This document shows positions 45,525 to 53,727 of a stretch of 64,000 nt of DNA, piece after piece. The notes below the pieces were generated by a model. It saw nothing but the letters and a program-made list of their open reading frames with translations, ran no database searches and was not told where the DNA came from. The DNA lies in NCBI RefSeq assembly GCF_900114255.1, contig NZ_FOSL01000012.1:94121-158120 (forward strand). Direction: 5' to 3'. Each line of letters begins with the position of its first letter. Position 1 is the stretch's first letter. Made by a program: the position numbers and the translations under genes. This DNA is from Neomesorhizobium albiziae. GTDB taxonomy: Bacteria > Pseudomonadota > Alphaproteobacteria > Rhizobiales > Rhizobiaceae.

Positions 45525-46835
45525 GTGCGCCTTACTCGCCTTTTCCTGCTGGCACTGACCGCCGTCTCCGCATCCGCGGTGCAGGCCGCGGAGCCGGTCT
45601 CCGCTCTCCATTGCGGCAAGCTGTTCGATTCGCGCGGCGGCAAGATGCTCGACGCCAGCACCATCGTCGTGCGCGACGGCAAGATCGCCGAAGTGCTGCC
45701 CGGCAAGGCCGAGGTCAAGGATGCCGAAATCATCGATCTCAGCGCCCGTACCTGCATGCCCGGCTGGACGGACCTGCATGTGCACATAACCGACCAGTCG
45801 AATCCCAAGAGCTATGAGGAAGAATTCCGTCTCGACGACGTGGATTTCGGCTTTCGCAGCGTCGGCTATGCCGAAAAGACCCTGCAGGCGGGCTTCACGA
45901 GCGTGCGCGACCTCGGCGGCGAGGTCGCGCCGCATCTGCGCGACGCGATCAACCAGAAGCTGGTGCGCGGCCCGCGCATCTTCGCGGCCGGCAAGAGCAT
46001 CGCCACCACCGGCGGCCATGCCGACCCCACCAATGGCTACAACTCCGAACTGTCGCATCTGATCGGCCCACCCGGCCCGACGGAAGGCGTGGTCAATTCG
46101 GTCGAGGACGCCCGCCAGGCGGTACGCCAGCGCTACAAGGATCGCAGCGACGTGATCAAGATCACCGCGACCGGAGGCGTTCTGTCGGTGGCGAAATCCG
46201 GCGACGCGCCGCAGTTCACCGTCGAGGAAATCAAGAGCATCGTCGATGTAGCCAAGGATTACGGCTATAGGGTCGCGGCACATGCGCACGGCGCCGAGGG
46301 CATGAAGCGGGCGGTGCTGGGCGGGGTGACCAGCATCGAGCACGGCACCTACATGGACGATGAGATCATGTCGCTGATGAAGGAGAAGGGGACCTGGTAC
46401 GTGCCGACGATCTCTGCCGGCCGCTTCGTCGCCGACAAAGCCAAGATCGAGGGCTATTTCCCGGAAGTCGTCAGGGTCAAGGCAGCCCGCATCGGCGCGC
46501 TGATCCAGGAGACGGCGAGCAAGGCATACAAGGCCGGCGTCAAGATCGGTTTCGGCACGGATATGGGGGTGGGTCCGCACGGCGATAATGCGCGCGAGTT
46601 CATCTACATGGTCGAGGCCGGCATGCCGGCCGCCGAAGCCTTGCAGGCCGCGACGATTTCCGCAGCGGAAGTGCTGGGCGTCGATGACCAGGGCGTGGTC
46701 GAGGCGGGAAAACGCGCCGACGTCATCGCATTGTCGGGCGACCCGCTCGACGACATAAACGCGGTGATGAAGGTCGATTTCGTGATGAAGGACGGCCAGG
46801 TGTATCGGCGCGACAGCCGCCCGGTGCTTGAGTAG
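45525..46835 (+). CDS. Exported metal-dependent amidohydrolase
   Basis: A 436-residue amidohydrolase-superfamily enzyme with a signal peptide (LFLLALTAVSASAVQAAEP). Metal ligands are in DLHVHITD, a Lys in VIKITATGG, His in AAHAHG and SIEHGTYMD, and the Asp in GFGTDMG. It resembles imidazolonepropionase-like and Xaa-Pro dipeptidase-like periplasmic hydrolases that cleave peptides or amides. Exact substrate unknown. GGGAGGT upstream supports the GTG start at 45525. The frame is open further upstream without a start signal. Confidence 0.88.
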   Translation: MRLTRLFLLALTAVSASAVQAAEPVSALHCGKLFDSRGGKMLDASTIVVRDGKIAEVLPGKAEVKDAEIIDLSARTCMPGWTDLHVHITDQSNPKSYEEEFRLDDVDFGFRSVGYAEKTLQAGFTSVRDLGGEVAPHLRDAINQKLVRGPRIFAAGKSIATTGGHADPTNGYNSELSHLIGPPGPTEGVVNSVEDARQAVRQRYKDRSDVIKITATGGVLSVAKSGDAPQFTVEEIKSIVDVAKDYGYRVAAHAHGAEGMKRAVLGGVTSIEHGTYMDDEIMSLMKEKGTWYVPTISAGRFVADKAKIEGYFPEVVRVKAARIGALIQETASKAYKAGVKIGFGTDMGVGPHGDNAREFIYMVEAGMPAAEALQAATISAAEVLGVDDQGVVEAGKRADVIALSGDPLDDINAVMKVDFVMKDGQVYRRDSRPVLE

Positions 46836-46867
46836 CGGCTACGGCTGTTTGAAGTCTTTGGTCGATC

Positions 46868-47075
46868 GCACCCTACGTCGCCCCCTCTGTCCTGCCGGAC
46901 ATCTCCCTCTCAAGGGCAGGGCAATCGCATATACGACCCCCACTCCGGTTTGCCTTGCAAACCACCTCTCCCCCGATCGACGGGGGAGAGGAAGCGCCGG
47001 CCGTTATGCCGGGCTCCCTTCCTCTTCCCGTTCCACTGGGGGAGGAAACGCCGGGGCCGTGCAGAAAATTCCTGC
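46868..47075. repeat. Cluster of rhizobial palindromic repeats
   Basis: A mosaic of short palindromes: CCCTCTGTCCTGCCGGACAT, CTCTCCCCCGATCGACGGGGGAGAG (a perfect hairpin around 46967-46991) and TTCCACTGGGGGAGGAAACG. These have the character of interspersed repeats that are common between genes in Mesorhizobium-like genomes. They separate the amidohydrolase gene from tRNA-Tyr. Confidence 0.6.
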
Positions 47076-47194
47076 CACTGCCGACAAGTGCGGTTGACAC
47101 TCCAGGACCTTGCCGCCATAAGGCGCTCGCGGATCGGATGCCTCGACAGAAGCGCCGCTTCGCAATACTCGATGCGTGGCTCCGGCAGCAGTAC

Positions 47195-47279
47195 GGAGGG
47201 ATGCCCGAGTGGTTAAAGGGGACGGACTGTAAATCCGTTGGCTCAGCCTACGTTGGTTCAAATCCAACTCCCTCCACCA
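47195..47279 (+). tRNA. tRNA-Tyr (anticodon GTA)
   Basis: An 85-base class II tRNA with acceptor stem GGAGGGA/TCCCTCC, anticodon loop CTGTAAA reading GTA, a long variable arm, T arm TTGGTTCAAATCCAA, discriminator A and encoded CCA. Confidence 0.97.
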
Positions 47280-47584
47280 CTGCTGGATCCGGAGCCTTGA
47301 GACGCGGGCAGGTTGCAGCCAAGGGCGCGATCATGTCTTCGCCCCGCCGCCACAATCCATCCATGTTGCGCCAAGCCTTTCTGGATTGGCCCTGAACTCT
47401 TGCAACGCGGCAGACCGGCTGCGTCGGATTCCGATTGCACCGGTTCAGAAACCAGCTGACGGCGAAGTTGCCGAATGACGCCTTGACGTTCGAAACGTCG
47501 TGAAATAGCTAGGGCGGGCCTAGGAGCCCGTTTGGAAACCCTGCTGCGGCGACCAACTGCAGCATGTTATCAGACAGCCTCCAC
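47280..47584. other. Spacer between tRNA-Tyr and tRNA-Gly
   Basis: About 300 bp with no convincing gene on either strand and no clear repeat. The two tRNAs could still be cotranscribed, since no terminator was seen. Confidence 0.4.
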
Positions 47585-47658
47585 GCGGGTATAGCTCAGT
47601 GGTAGAGCAGCAGCCTTCCAAGCTGAATATGCGGGTTCGATTCCCGCTACCCGCTCCA
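47585..47658 (+). tRNA. tRNA-Gly (anticodon TCC)
   Basis: A 74-base cloverleaf with acceptor stem GCGGGTA/TACCCGC, D arm AGCTCAGTGGTAGAGC, anticodon loop CTTCCAA reading TCC, T arm GCGGGTTCGATTCCCGC, discriminator T and encoded CCA. Accessory DNA with broken genes begins directly downstream. Confidence 0.97.
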
Positions 47659-47790
47659 AATCTTTCCGCTGTCATGCCGCTTTCTCCCAGGACGCCAGGG
47701 ACGCGAGGCTCCAGCGTCGACCGACGCCAGAGCCTCTCTCCTATCCTTAGCGAGCCGCTGTCCCACGGCTTGCAAGCTGATGAGGTTCAA

Positions 47791-47982
47791 TCAAGTCCCC
47801 CAGCAGAACTTCGGCACTGACGCGAAGTCTCGTTCCAGGCGCGCCGCAAGGTGAGCCAACCTGTTGGCATCGCGAGCGACGACAAGAAGGTCGTGGCCAC
47901 GCAGGGCGAGGCGGTCAGCATAGACCCGCGCCGATGCCGGAGGACGCGCCCGTGACAAGGCGGTGCCAGGCGATTGCCTCAT
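47791..47982 (-). pseudogene. Truncated, frameshifted SDR gene
   Basis: The frame starts with ATG overlapping the cupin stop (ATGA) and reads MRQSPGTA, then LSRARPPASAR, then VYADRLALRGHDLLVVARD and LAARLERDF before leaving homology. In the neighbouring frame the middle piece reads LVTGASSGIGA, the NAD(P)-binding motif of short-chain dehydrogenases. So one base was lost before the motif and one gained after it, which removes exactly the cofactor site, and the gene is also cut after about 55 codons. Confidence 0.75.
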
Positions 47983-48398
47983 TTCTGCTCCTCGTTCGCT
48001 AGCGTCAGAAGAGGCTTGCCCTTCTCGATCACGTGGGTAGCCAGCTCGATTCCGGTTTCACCACCAACATTCTTGGCCGAGTGGACAGCACCGTAGGGGA
48101 TGAACAGCGTCTCCCCCGCCTTGACTGTGATCGGCGGCTGGCCATCGAACTGGTAAACCCAGGTGCCTTTCAACACGTATATGAACTCCTCGCCGGGATG
48201 GCTGTGCCGGGGAAACGACGCGCCGGCCTCAAGGCTGACCTCCGACTGGAACACTTCGCGTTCAGTGTTGTGAAGGTCATGGTTCTGGAGGTTCTTACGC
48301 ATGCTTGACTGAGGTGTCGGCTGCGTTTGCGCGACGGCTGTGCCGGAAATGCTCGCTGCGGCCAACAAGGCAATGGTGATGGTGAGAATCTTGTTCAT
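47979..48398 (-). CDS. Exported cupin protein
   Basis: A 139-residue protein with a signal peptide (MNKILTITIALLAAASISGT, ending AVAQ) and a single cupin domain: SFPRHSHPGEEFIYVLKGTWVY with the metal-binding His and Glu residues, then LFIPYGAVHSAKN with the late His. It probably binds a metal in the periplasm. It sits in a group of minus-strand genes (ferric-reductase-like protein, broken hydrolase, cupin, broken SDR) divergent from an HxlR regulator. Confidence 0.85.
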   Translation of the reverse strand: MNKILTITIALLAAASISGTAVAQTQPTPQSSMRKNLQNHDLHNTEREVFQSEVSLEAGASFPRHSHPGEEFIYVLKGTWVYQFDGQPPITVKAGETLFIPYGAVHSAKNVGGETGIELATHVIEKGKPLLTLANEEQK

Positions 48399-48476
48399 GC
48401 GGATGTCCTTTCAGTTGGGAGATCCGATTGCGGCGCGCAGCGCCCAATCAGATGCTTGTTCAGTCTGCAAATGCAC

Positions 48477-48806
48477 TTACTTCGACGGGAGGTTCCGGTA
48501 CGGTTCCAAGAAGGGAGCCAAGGCAGCCGGAAGCTGGTCGGGCGCTTCCTCGGGCGACCCAGTGACCGCTGCCCGGAATGATGGCAGTCTGGACATTGTC
48601 CGCGACGAGCTTCATCGTCGTTGCCGCCCCTTCGCCGAAGTCTTTTCCCCGCCCACCGCCAGGACGGGAAGGGTTAAGCGCCGGGTCTTGCGCGCCTGAT
48701 TCTGCGCAATGTCGGTGTCGATTGCCCGGTACGAGCCGAAGCTGCCGCGCAGCGCGTCAGAACTCGAGGCGACGTTGGTTCCGAGCGAGGAACCCGCCAG
48801 CGTCAT
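48477..48806 (-). pseudogene. Alpha/beta hydrolase C-terminal fragment with two frameshifts
   Basis: Reading through two frame changes gives FGSYRAIDTDIAQNQARK, LTLPVLAVGGEKTFGEGAAT, TAIIPGSGHWVAEEAPDQL and ALAPFLEPYRNLPSK before TAA. This is the cap and C-terminal end of an epoxide-hydrolase-like alpha/beta hydrolase with the catalytic His in SGHW. One T is missing at GAAAAGACT(T)TCGG and one C is extra at GTCGCC(C)GAG. The N-terminal half with the nucleophile is missing. It begins at an ATGA overlap with the preceding gene. Confidence 0.75.
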
Positions 48807-49468
48807 GCCGCTGACTCCACTGTTTTGTTGAAGTGGGCGTCGCTGGACTTGCGGATTTGTGCTCCCGTGCGCCGCTTGGCTTGAGCCCGCTTGCCTGTGA
48901 GGCGGATGGCAATGGCGACGCAGACAATCAATAGCGGAATGACGTAAAGCTCGCTCACGGTCGGAATGCGTTTCAGGAACGACAGTCCGAAAATGATGGC
49001 GATAACCCATACGCCTGTGGTGTGCAGGCGCTTCCACGCAGCCGCGCTCAGGTGACGCGAGAAGATGCGGAACGGCGTTGCTGCCAGCAACGCGATGAAT
49101 AGATAGCCGATTGTGCCAGGTGTGTTGGTCAAGAAATCACGGCTTGGCCAAAACTGCGCATTCAGCACGCCGTAGGAGAAGATAGCAGCCAGATGCACCA
49201 GCATCGAGAAAGCAAATGACAGGCCTACGTAGCGGCGTTCACGCAGCAGCCGACGGGTGAAATCGTTCGGCGCCAGCGTGGCCATCGGCGAGGCCAGGAA
49301 CGCCGCCAGGAACGGCGCCAACGAGGTGTACGCAGTCACCCGGATCACGACGTGCATGGCTTGGACGGGGTCCGGATGGATAGCCAGGATGGACGCTGTC
49401 AGAGCCAGCACGATCGCGGCCACGAGCCAGAACAACTTCCATCCACTGATGACGGGTTTGGTTTTCAT
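48803..49468 (-). CDS. Ferric-reductase-like transmembrane protein
   Basis: A 221-residue membrane protein with about six helices and the layout of the ferric-reductase-like (YedZ/MsrQ-type) domain. Histidines that could hold haem are in HVVIRVTAYTS, SMLVHLAAIFSYG and WKRLHTTGVWV. It has no flavin or NAD domain, so it needs a partner. A very good ribosome binding site (GGAGGAG) fixes the ATG at 49468. The frame is open to 49534. It is divergent from the HxlR gene. Confidence 0.82.
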   Translation of the reverse strand: MKTKPVISGWKLFWLVAAIVLALTASILAIHPDPVQAMHVVIRVTAYTSLAPFLAAFLASPMATLAPNDFTRRLLRERRYVGLSFAFSMLVHLAAIFSYGVLNAQFWPSRDFLTNTPGTIGYLFIALLAATPFRIFSRHLSAAAWKRLHTTGVWVIAIIFGLSFLKRIPTVSELYVIPLLIVCVAIAIRLTGKRAQAKRRTGAQIRKSSDAHFNKTVESAA

Positions 49469-49630
49469 TTGCTCCTCCACCGAAGTGCAGTTCGTCAGGG
49501 CGTGATCGTCAATGGAAATCGGCGCTTTGGACAAACAGTCACACGATCTGATCTGGCCTGATCCAGCCCGGGTTGTGTTGGTATTGACGGCACGCTACAT
49601 AAAGTATGAAAATCATAGCGTCAAGTGGAT

Positions 49631-50161
49631 ATGAAAAAGAAAGTTACTATGGCCAAGCTTGATATCTTCCAGCAGACACTCTGCCCCGTGGCGCGCGCCG
49701 AGAGCGTCGTCGGCGACATCTGGACGGTGCTCGTCCTGCGCGAGCTGTTCGCGAGGAATCATCGGTTCGACGAAATTCAGGTGATGACCGGCGCGACACC
49801 GCAGATGCTGGCGACGCGGCTCAAGAAGCTGGAAGCTGACGGGCTGCTGGAGCGGCGGCTCTACAACAAGAGACCGCCGCGCTACGAATATCACCTCACC
49901 GACAAGGGGAGGGATTTCTGGCCCGTCCTGATGGCATTGCGCGCTTGGGGCGAGAAATGGTGCAGACTGCCAGGCGAAGAGCTTTCAACGAACTATGTTC
50001 ACCAAACATGCGGCCATGCCGCAGGCCTCGGTCCGTTGTGTGACCATTGTGGTGAATTGCTCCGTCACGAGGAACTGATCGGCAAGCCAAGTCGGGCGAG
50101 GGCGGCGGAACTCGAACAGCGCCGTGCTGTGTTGAAGGAGGGGACGCGTTCGTCGCGGTAG
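49631..50161 (+). CDS. HxlR-family transcription regulator
   Basis: A winged-helix regulator of 176 residues with the HxlR signature: a conserved Cys in QQTLCPVARAESVVGDIWT, then LRELFARNHRFDEIQ, ATPQMLATRLKKLEADGLL and YHLTDKGRDFWPVL. An extra C-terminal Cys/His-rich stretch (CGHAAGLGPLCDHCGE) could bind zinc. HxlR proteins often sense reactive electrophiles or oxidants via the Cys. It is divergent from the redox-type genes at 47979-49468, which are its likely targets. Start could also be 49625 (GTG) or 49649. Confidence 0.87.
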   Translation: MKKKVTMAKLDIFQQTLCPVARAESVVGDIWTVLVLRELFARNHRFDEIQVMTGATPQMLATRLKKLEADGLLERRLYNKRPPRYEYHLTDKGRDFWPVLMALRAWGEKWCRLPGEELSTNYVHQTCGHAAGLGPLCDHCGELLRHEELIGKPSRARAAELEQRRAVLKEGTRSSR

Positions 50162-50182
50162 CTGCGCTTATGTCCGCAATGA

Positions 50183-50208
50183 CCATTCCGCATCCTGATG
50201 CGGAATGG
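50183..50208. terminator. Strong hairpin between convergent genes
   Basis: An 11-bp perfect stem CCATTCCGCAT/ATGCGGAATGG with loop CCTG sits 21 bases after the HxlR stop and between two convergent genes. There is no clear T-tract. It probably ends transcription from both sides. Confidence 0.5.
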
Positions 50209-50291
50209 CAGCTTTGCGCCGCAATGTCGGCCGTAGAGGCAAAAGCCGGCAGACCAGTTTCGCTACGGCCGAAGGAGCTGGCAGAAAGTCT

Positions 50292-50600
50292 TTAAAGGCG
50301 CGAAGCCATTCTGGGGCCCAGTTTTGCACATCGGAAGACTCTGCATGGGCCGTCCGCAGCTGGCAGGCGCGTCGACACGGCTGCTTCGCTGGGTTTGCAC
50401 GACTGATGATCAGGCACCCAAATGTCGTAAAGCGTCATTTTGTCGAGGCGTTGTGACTGGTATCGAAGGATCGCCCGTTGCTCCGATCGAAGGGCTCTGC
50501 CGACCGCCTCGCACGACATCTGCGATATGTCGTGCCGCTCGATTGCCAATGCATGGGTGGCAAGGACGCTCGCTGCAACAAGCGTGGCTATCCGTCTCAA
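50292..50600 (-). CDS. Small secreted cysteine-containing protein
   Basis: From a TTG at 50600, with AAAGGAG 8 bases upstream, the frame encodes 102 residues. A signal peptide (LRRIATLVAASVLATHALA) is followed by a mature part with four spaced cysteines: SQMSCEAVGRAL, DHQSCKPSEAA, DGPCRVFRCA. The motif MTLYDIWVPD resembles a small exported protein type I recall from rhizobia (TLYD followed by Cys-rich segments), function unknown. The TTG start is unusual but the ribosome binding site and signal peptide fit it well. Confidence 0.62.
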   Translation of the reverse strand: MRRIATLVAASVLATHALAIERHDISQMSCEAVGRALRSEQRAILRYQSQRLDKMTLYDIWVPDHQSCKPSEAAVSTRLPAADGPCRVFRCAKLGPRMASRL

Positions 50601-51001
50601 GGACGCTTCTCCTTTTCCTGGAGTTGCAGAGGACCCGACCATGCCAGCCCTTGCGAGGTGCAAGCCATCGTGCCCAGGACGCGTGCAGTCGATACCTCCG
50701 CCCATGGTTCCCTAAATGAAGGGCTGGGCCCGACTGTCGGGAACGCGATGGAATCCGATCGCGTGCCATCGGGAAGTCGATCGATCGGCAAAGGCCGAAT
50801 TCCAGTGCAGCGGACATCGGTTCGCAGGCTGCGCTGCTGATTGCATGTGCTCTCGCCAAGTGCGGAACACGCATATGCCGGAGGCGTGCGCAGCCTCGAC
50901 CATGGGACAATTACGAATTTCGCTGCGAATTGGCCAATTGCGAAAATGTACCCAGTCGCGCTCCTTGGATTGCGTCGTCCGATCGTTACGAGGAAAAGCC
51001 C
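50601..51001. other. Intergenic region with a 12-bp palindrome
   Basis: About 400 bp without a convincing gene between two divergent exported-protein genes. It contains the perfect palindrome AATTGGCCAATT (50928-50939), about 60 bp upstream of the isochorismatase-like gene, which could be an operator. Nothing else was recognised. Confidence 0.35.
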
Positions 51002-51769
51002 ATGTCGATCAGCATCAGGAAACTGCTATTTGCTCTTGCCGGCGTCTTATCCATCGGCGTTCTTTCACCTGCCTCCAGTGCGCTGGCCCAATCCCCACAG
51101 GGCAGTGCTCCGTCGAGCGTTCTCCCGACAGGAGGTGGGGCAGCTTTGCTAGACCCGTCCGACACTGTGTTCCTGCTGCTCGATCACCAGTCGGGTCTAT
51201 TCCAAACCGTCAAGGACATCCCTGTCGCCGAGTTGCGCTCCAATGTGATCATGCTGGCGAAACTCGCCACGCTGATGAAAATCCCCGTCATCACGACGGC
51301 ATCCGAGCCAAAGGGCACCAATGGGCCGCTGATGCCGGAGATCCACGAATTCGCACCCCATTCCATTTATGTGGGCCGCAAGGGCGAAGTGAACGCTTGG
51401 GATAACGAGGACTTCGTCAAGACCGTAAGCGCCACCGGCCGCAAGACCCTCATCATGGCGGGCGTGTGGACAAGCGTCTGTGTCATGTTCCCCGCACTGG
51501 ATGCGAAGTTGGCCGGATACAAGGTTTACGCCGTGATGGATGCTTCGGGCGACGTGAGCGAAATGGCGAACAGGACGACACTCGCACGCCTTGCCCAGGG
51601 CGGCGTCATCCCCGTAACGACCAACGCCGTGCTCTCGGAAGTCCACCGCACATGGAACCGCCCGGAAGCGGCCGAGATCGGCAAGCTCTATGCCCACGTG
51701 TCGCCGAACTATGCCGCCGTGGTGGAGAGCTACGTCAAGGCTCAAGAGGTCGCGAAGCAGGCCAAGTAA
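51002..51769 (+). CDS. Exported isochorismatase-family hydrolase
   Basis: A 255-residue cysteine hydrolase of the isochorismatase superfamily. Unusually, it carries a signal peptide (LLFALAGVLSIGVLSPASSA) and so should act in the periplasm. The catalytic triad is the Asp in FLLLDHQSG, the Lys in YVGRKGEVNAW and the Cys in MAGVWTSVCVMF. The body resembles YcaC-type hydrolases of unknown substrate. The ATG at 51002 has GAGGAAA upstream. An alpha/beta hydrolase gene follows in the same direction after 77 bp. Confidence 0.87.
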   Translation: MSISIRKLLFALAGVLSIGVLSPASSALAQSPQGSAPSSVLPTGGGAALLDPSDTVFLLLDHQSGLFQTVKDIPVAELRSNVIMLAKLATLMKIPVITTASEPKGTNGPLMPEIHEFAPHSIYVGRKGEVNAWDNEDFVKTVSATGRKTLIMAGVWTSVCVMFPALDAKLAGYKVYAVMDASGDVSEMANRTTLARLAQGGVIPVTTNAVLSEVHRTWNRPEAAEIGKLYAHVSPNYAAVVESYVKAQEVAKQAK

Positions 51770-51846
51770 CCTCGCGATGGCCGCAAGCTTGATCCGATGG
51801 CTGTCCACGCAATGGATGCTGCCAAACTGCTCCGATGGAGAAACCA

Positions 51847-52653
51847 ATGTCCAAGACCATCATGCTGATCCATGGCGCCTGGCTGAACGCCTACAGTTGG
51901 GAAGGTTTCAAGGCCCGGTACGAAGCCAGGGGCTACACCGTTATCGCCCCGTCGTGGCCGCTCGACGACCGCTCTCCGGCCGAGCTGCGTGCCTCCCCGA
52001 ATCCCGCTCTTGCCAGGGTAGGCATCAACGAGATCATCGATCACTACGACGGCCTTATCCGCGCGCTGCCCGAGCCGCCGATCCTGATCGGGCATTCGTT
52101 CGGCGCAACCATCACGCAGCACTTGCTTGATCGCGGCCTCGGCGTGGCCGGCGTCGCCATCGACCCTGCGCCAACCTCCGGCGTGCTGATCGGGTGGCAA
52201 ACCATCAAGTCGACCTTTCCCGTGTTCCTGTCGTGGGGAAGCTGGCGCCGTGTGATGACCATGTCGCGCAAGTTCTTCGGGACGCGCTTCGCACAGACCG
52301 TGCCGCCGGCGCTGGTGAACACCATGTACGACCGCTACATCGTACCCACGCCCGGGAAGATCTACTGGGACGGTTTGATCTCGGCCGCAGGCAAGATCCG
52401 CTGGGACAACGCCAACCGCGCGCCTCTGCTGCTCATCGGCGGCGGCATCGACCTCATTGCCCAAGCCAAGATGACCAAAGCCATGTTCGAGAAGCAGAAG
52501 CAGGCGCCATCGAAAACCGAGCTTAAAATCTATCCCAACCGTTCACACTGGACCTGTATTCAGCCAGGCTGGGAGGAGGTCGCGGATTTCGCACTCGACT
52601 GGGCTGCGAAGAACGCCCGCGCGCCCAATCTTCTGCCGCAGAAGGTCGCCTGA
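51847..52653 (+). CDS. Alpha/beta hydrolase
   Basis: A 268-residue hydrolase with HGAWLNAYSWEGF (oxyanion region), the nucleophile elbow GHSFGAT, an acid near LLLIGGGIDLI and the catalytic His in PNRSHWTC. No signal peptide. The ATG at 51847 lies a short distance after ATGGAG. It belongs to the group that includes non-haem chloroperoxidase-like and esterase-like proteins, and the substrate cannot be told. It probably shares a transcript with the isochorismatase-like gene. Confidence 0.85.
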   Translation: MSKTIMLIHGAWLNAYSWEGFKARYEARGYTVIAPSWPLDDRSPAELRASPNPALARVGINEIIDHYDGLIRALPEPPILIGHSFGATITQHLLDRGLGVAGVAIDPAPTSGVLIGWQTIKSTFPVFLSWGSWRRVMTMSRKFFGTRFAQTVPPALVNTMYDRYIVPTPGKIYWDGLISAAGKIRWDNANRAPLLLIGGGIDLIAQAKMTKAMFEKQKQAPSKTELKIYPNRSHWTCIQPGWEEVADFALDWAAKNARAPNLLPQKVA

Positions 52654-52737
52654 CCGCCTGAATGTCGATGGATTTTGATTGATGATGGGCTCTGAAAAGG
52701 CGCATGACGCCATCAATCAAGCAAAACGGAGCTCAAC

Positions 52738-53727
52738 GTGCGTGATCGAGCCGATCGGATGACCGAGAACAACAAGACTGCCTGGCCTGCGCTGCACTAC
52801 GCCGACTGGGCCGAGACCTGTGCCGCACTGCACCTGTGGACACAGATCGTCGGCAAGTATCGCCTCGCGCACGCGCCTTGGGTGAACCACTCCTGGCACG
52901 CCACGCTCTATGTGACGCCGCGCGGCCTGACGACGGGTGTGGTGCCCGACGGAGAGACAGCCATCTCCTTGAGCTTCGATCTTCGGGACCATGTTCTGAT
53001 CGGGGAGACGCACAATGCACGCGAGACTTTCCCCCTGGAGGCGATGAGCGTTGCTGATTTCCTGGAGCGGACCGCTACGCTGGTCCGGCGGCTTGGCGGG
53101 AAGATGGACATTCACGGCGCACCGAACGAGATCCCCGAGGCCAAGCCCTTTGCGCAGGACACCGCGCCGCGGCCCTATGACAGGGCAGCCGTCGAGCGCT
53201 TCCATGAGGCGCTAGTGCGGATCGACCGGGTATTCAGGCGCTTCCGCACCGGATTTCTCGGCAAGGTTTCGCCGGTGCACCTTTTCTGGGGATCCTTCGA
53301 TCTTGCCGTGACGCGGTTCTCCGGTCGCAAGGCGCCGCGCCATCCGGGCGGGATACCGAGGCTTCCCGATGCGGTCACACAGGAGGCGTATAGCCACGAG
53401 GTCTCCTCGGCCGGGTTCTGGCCCGGCGGCAGCGGCGTGGACGAGCCGATGTTCTACTCCTACGCCTACCCGGCGCCCGACGGATTCGCCGAAAGGCCGG
53501 TCGCGCCGCGGGCGGCCCGCTTCGAGCGGTCCCTGGGTGAGTTCCTGCTGCCATACGAGGTGGTGCGGAGCAGCCCAGATCCCGAGGGTGACCTCATGAG
53601 GTTCCTGCAATCGACCTACGAGGCGGCGGCAGAGGCGGCAAAGTGGGACCGGCAGGCGCTCGAGTGCGGCGTAGGCGTGCCGCGGGTGCCGCGTGAGATA
53701 GGAAAGACATCGACCACGTCATCCTGA
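52738..53727 (+). CDS. DUF5996 family protein
   Basis: A 329-residue soluble protein with the DUF5996 features WPALHYADWAETCAALHLWTQ, VNHSWHATLYVTPRGL, VHLFWGSFDLAVTRFSGR and FYSYAYPAPDGF. The function of this family is unknown. GGAG lies 6 bases before the GTG at 52738, which I prefer to the in-frame ATG at 52759. It follows the alpha/beta hydrolase after 84 bp on the same strand. Confidence 0.85.
   Translation: MRDRADRMTENNKTAWPALHYADWAETCAALHLWTQIVGKYRLAHAPWVNHSWHATLYVTPRGLTTGVVPDGETAISLSFDLRDHVLIGETHNARETFPLEAMSVADFLERTATLVRRLGGKMDIHGAPNEIPEAKPFAQDTAPRPYDRAAVERFHEALVRIDRVFRRFRTGFLGKVSPVHLFWGSFDLAVTRFSGRKAPRHPGGIPRLPDAVTQEAYSHEVSSAGFWPGGSGVDEPMFYSYAYPAPDGFAERPVAPRAARFERSLGEFLLPYEVVRSSPDPEGDLMRFLQSTYEAAAEAAKWDRQALECGVGVPRVPREIGKTSTTSS

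Noticed and set aside
45519..46580. A 353-codon minus-strand frame across the amidohydrolase gene
   Set aside because: It lies entirely antisense to a gene with intact metal-binding motifs and a signal peptide.
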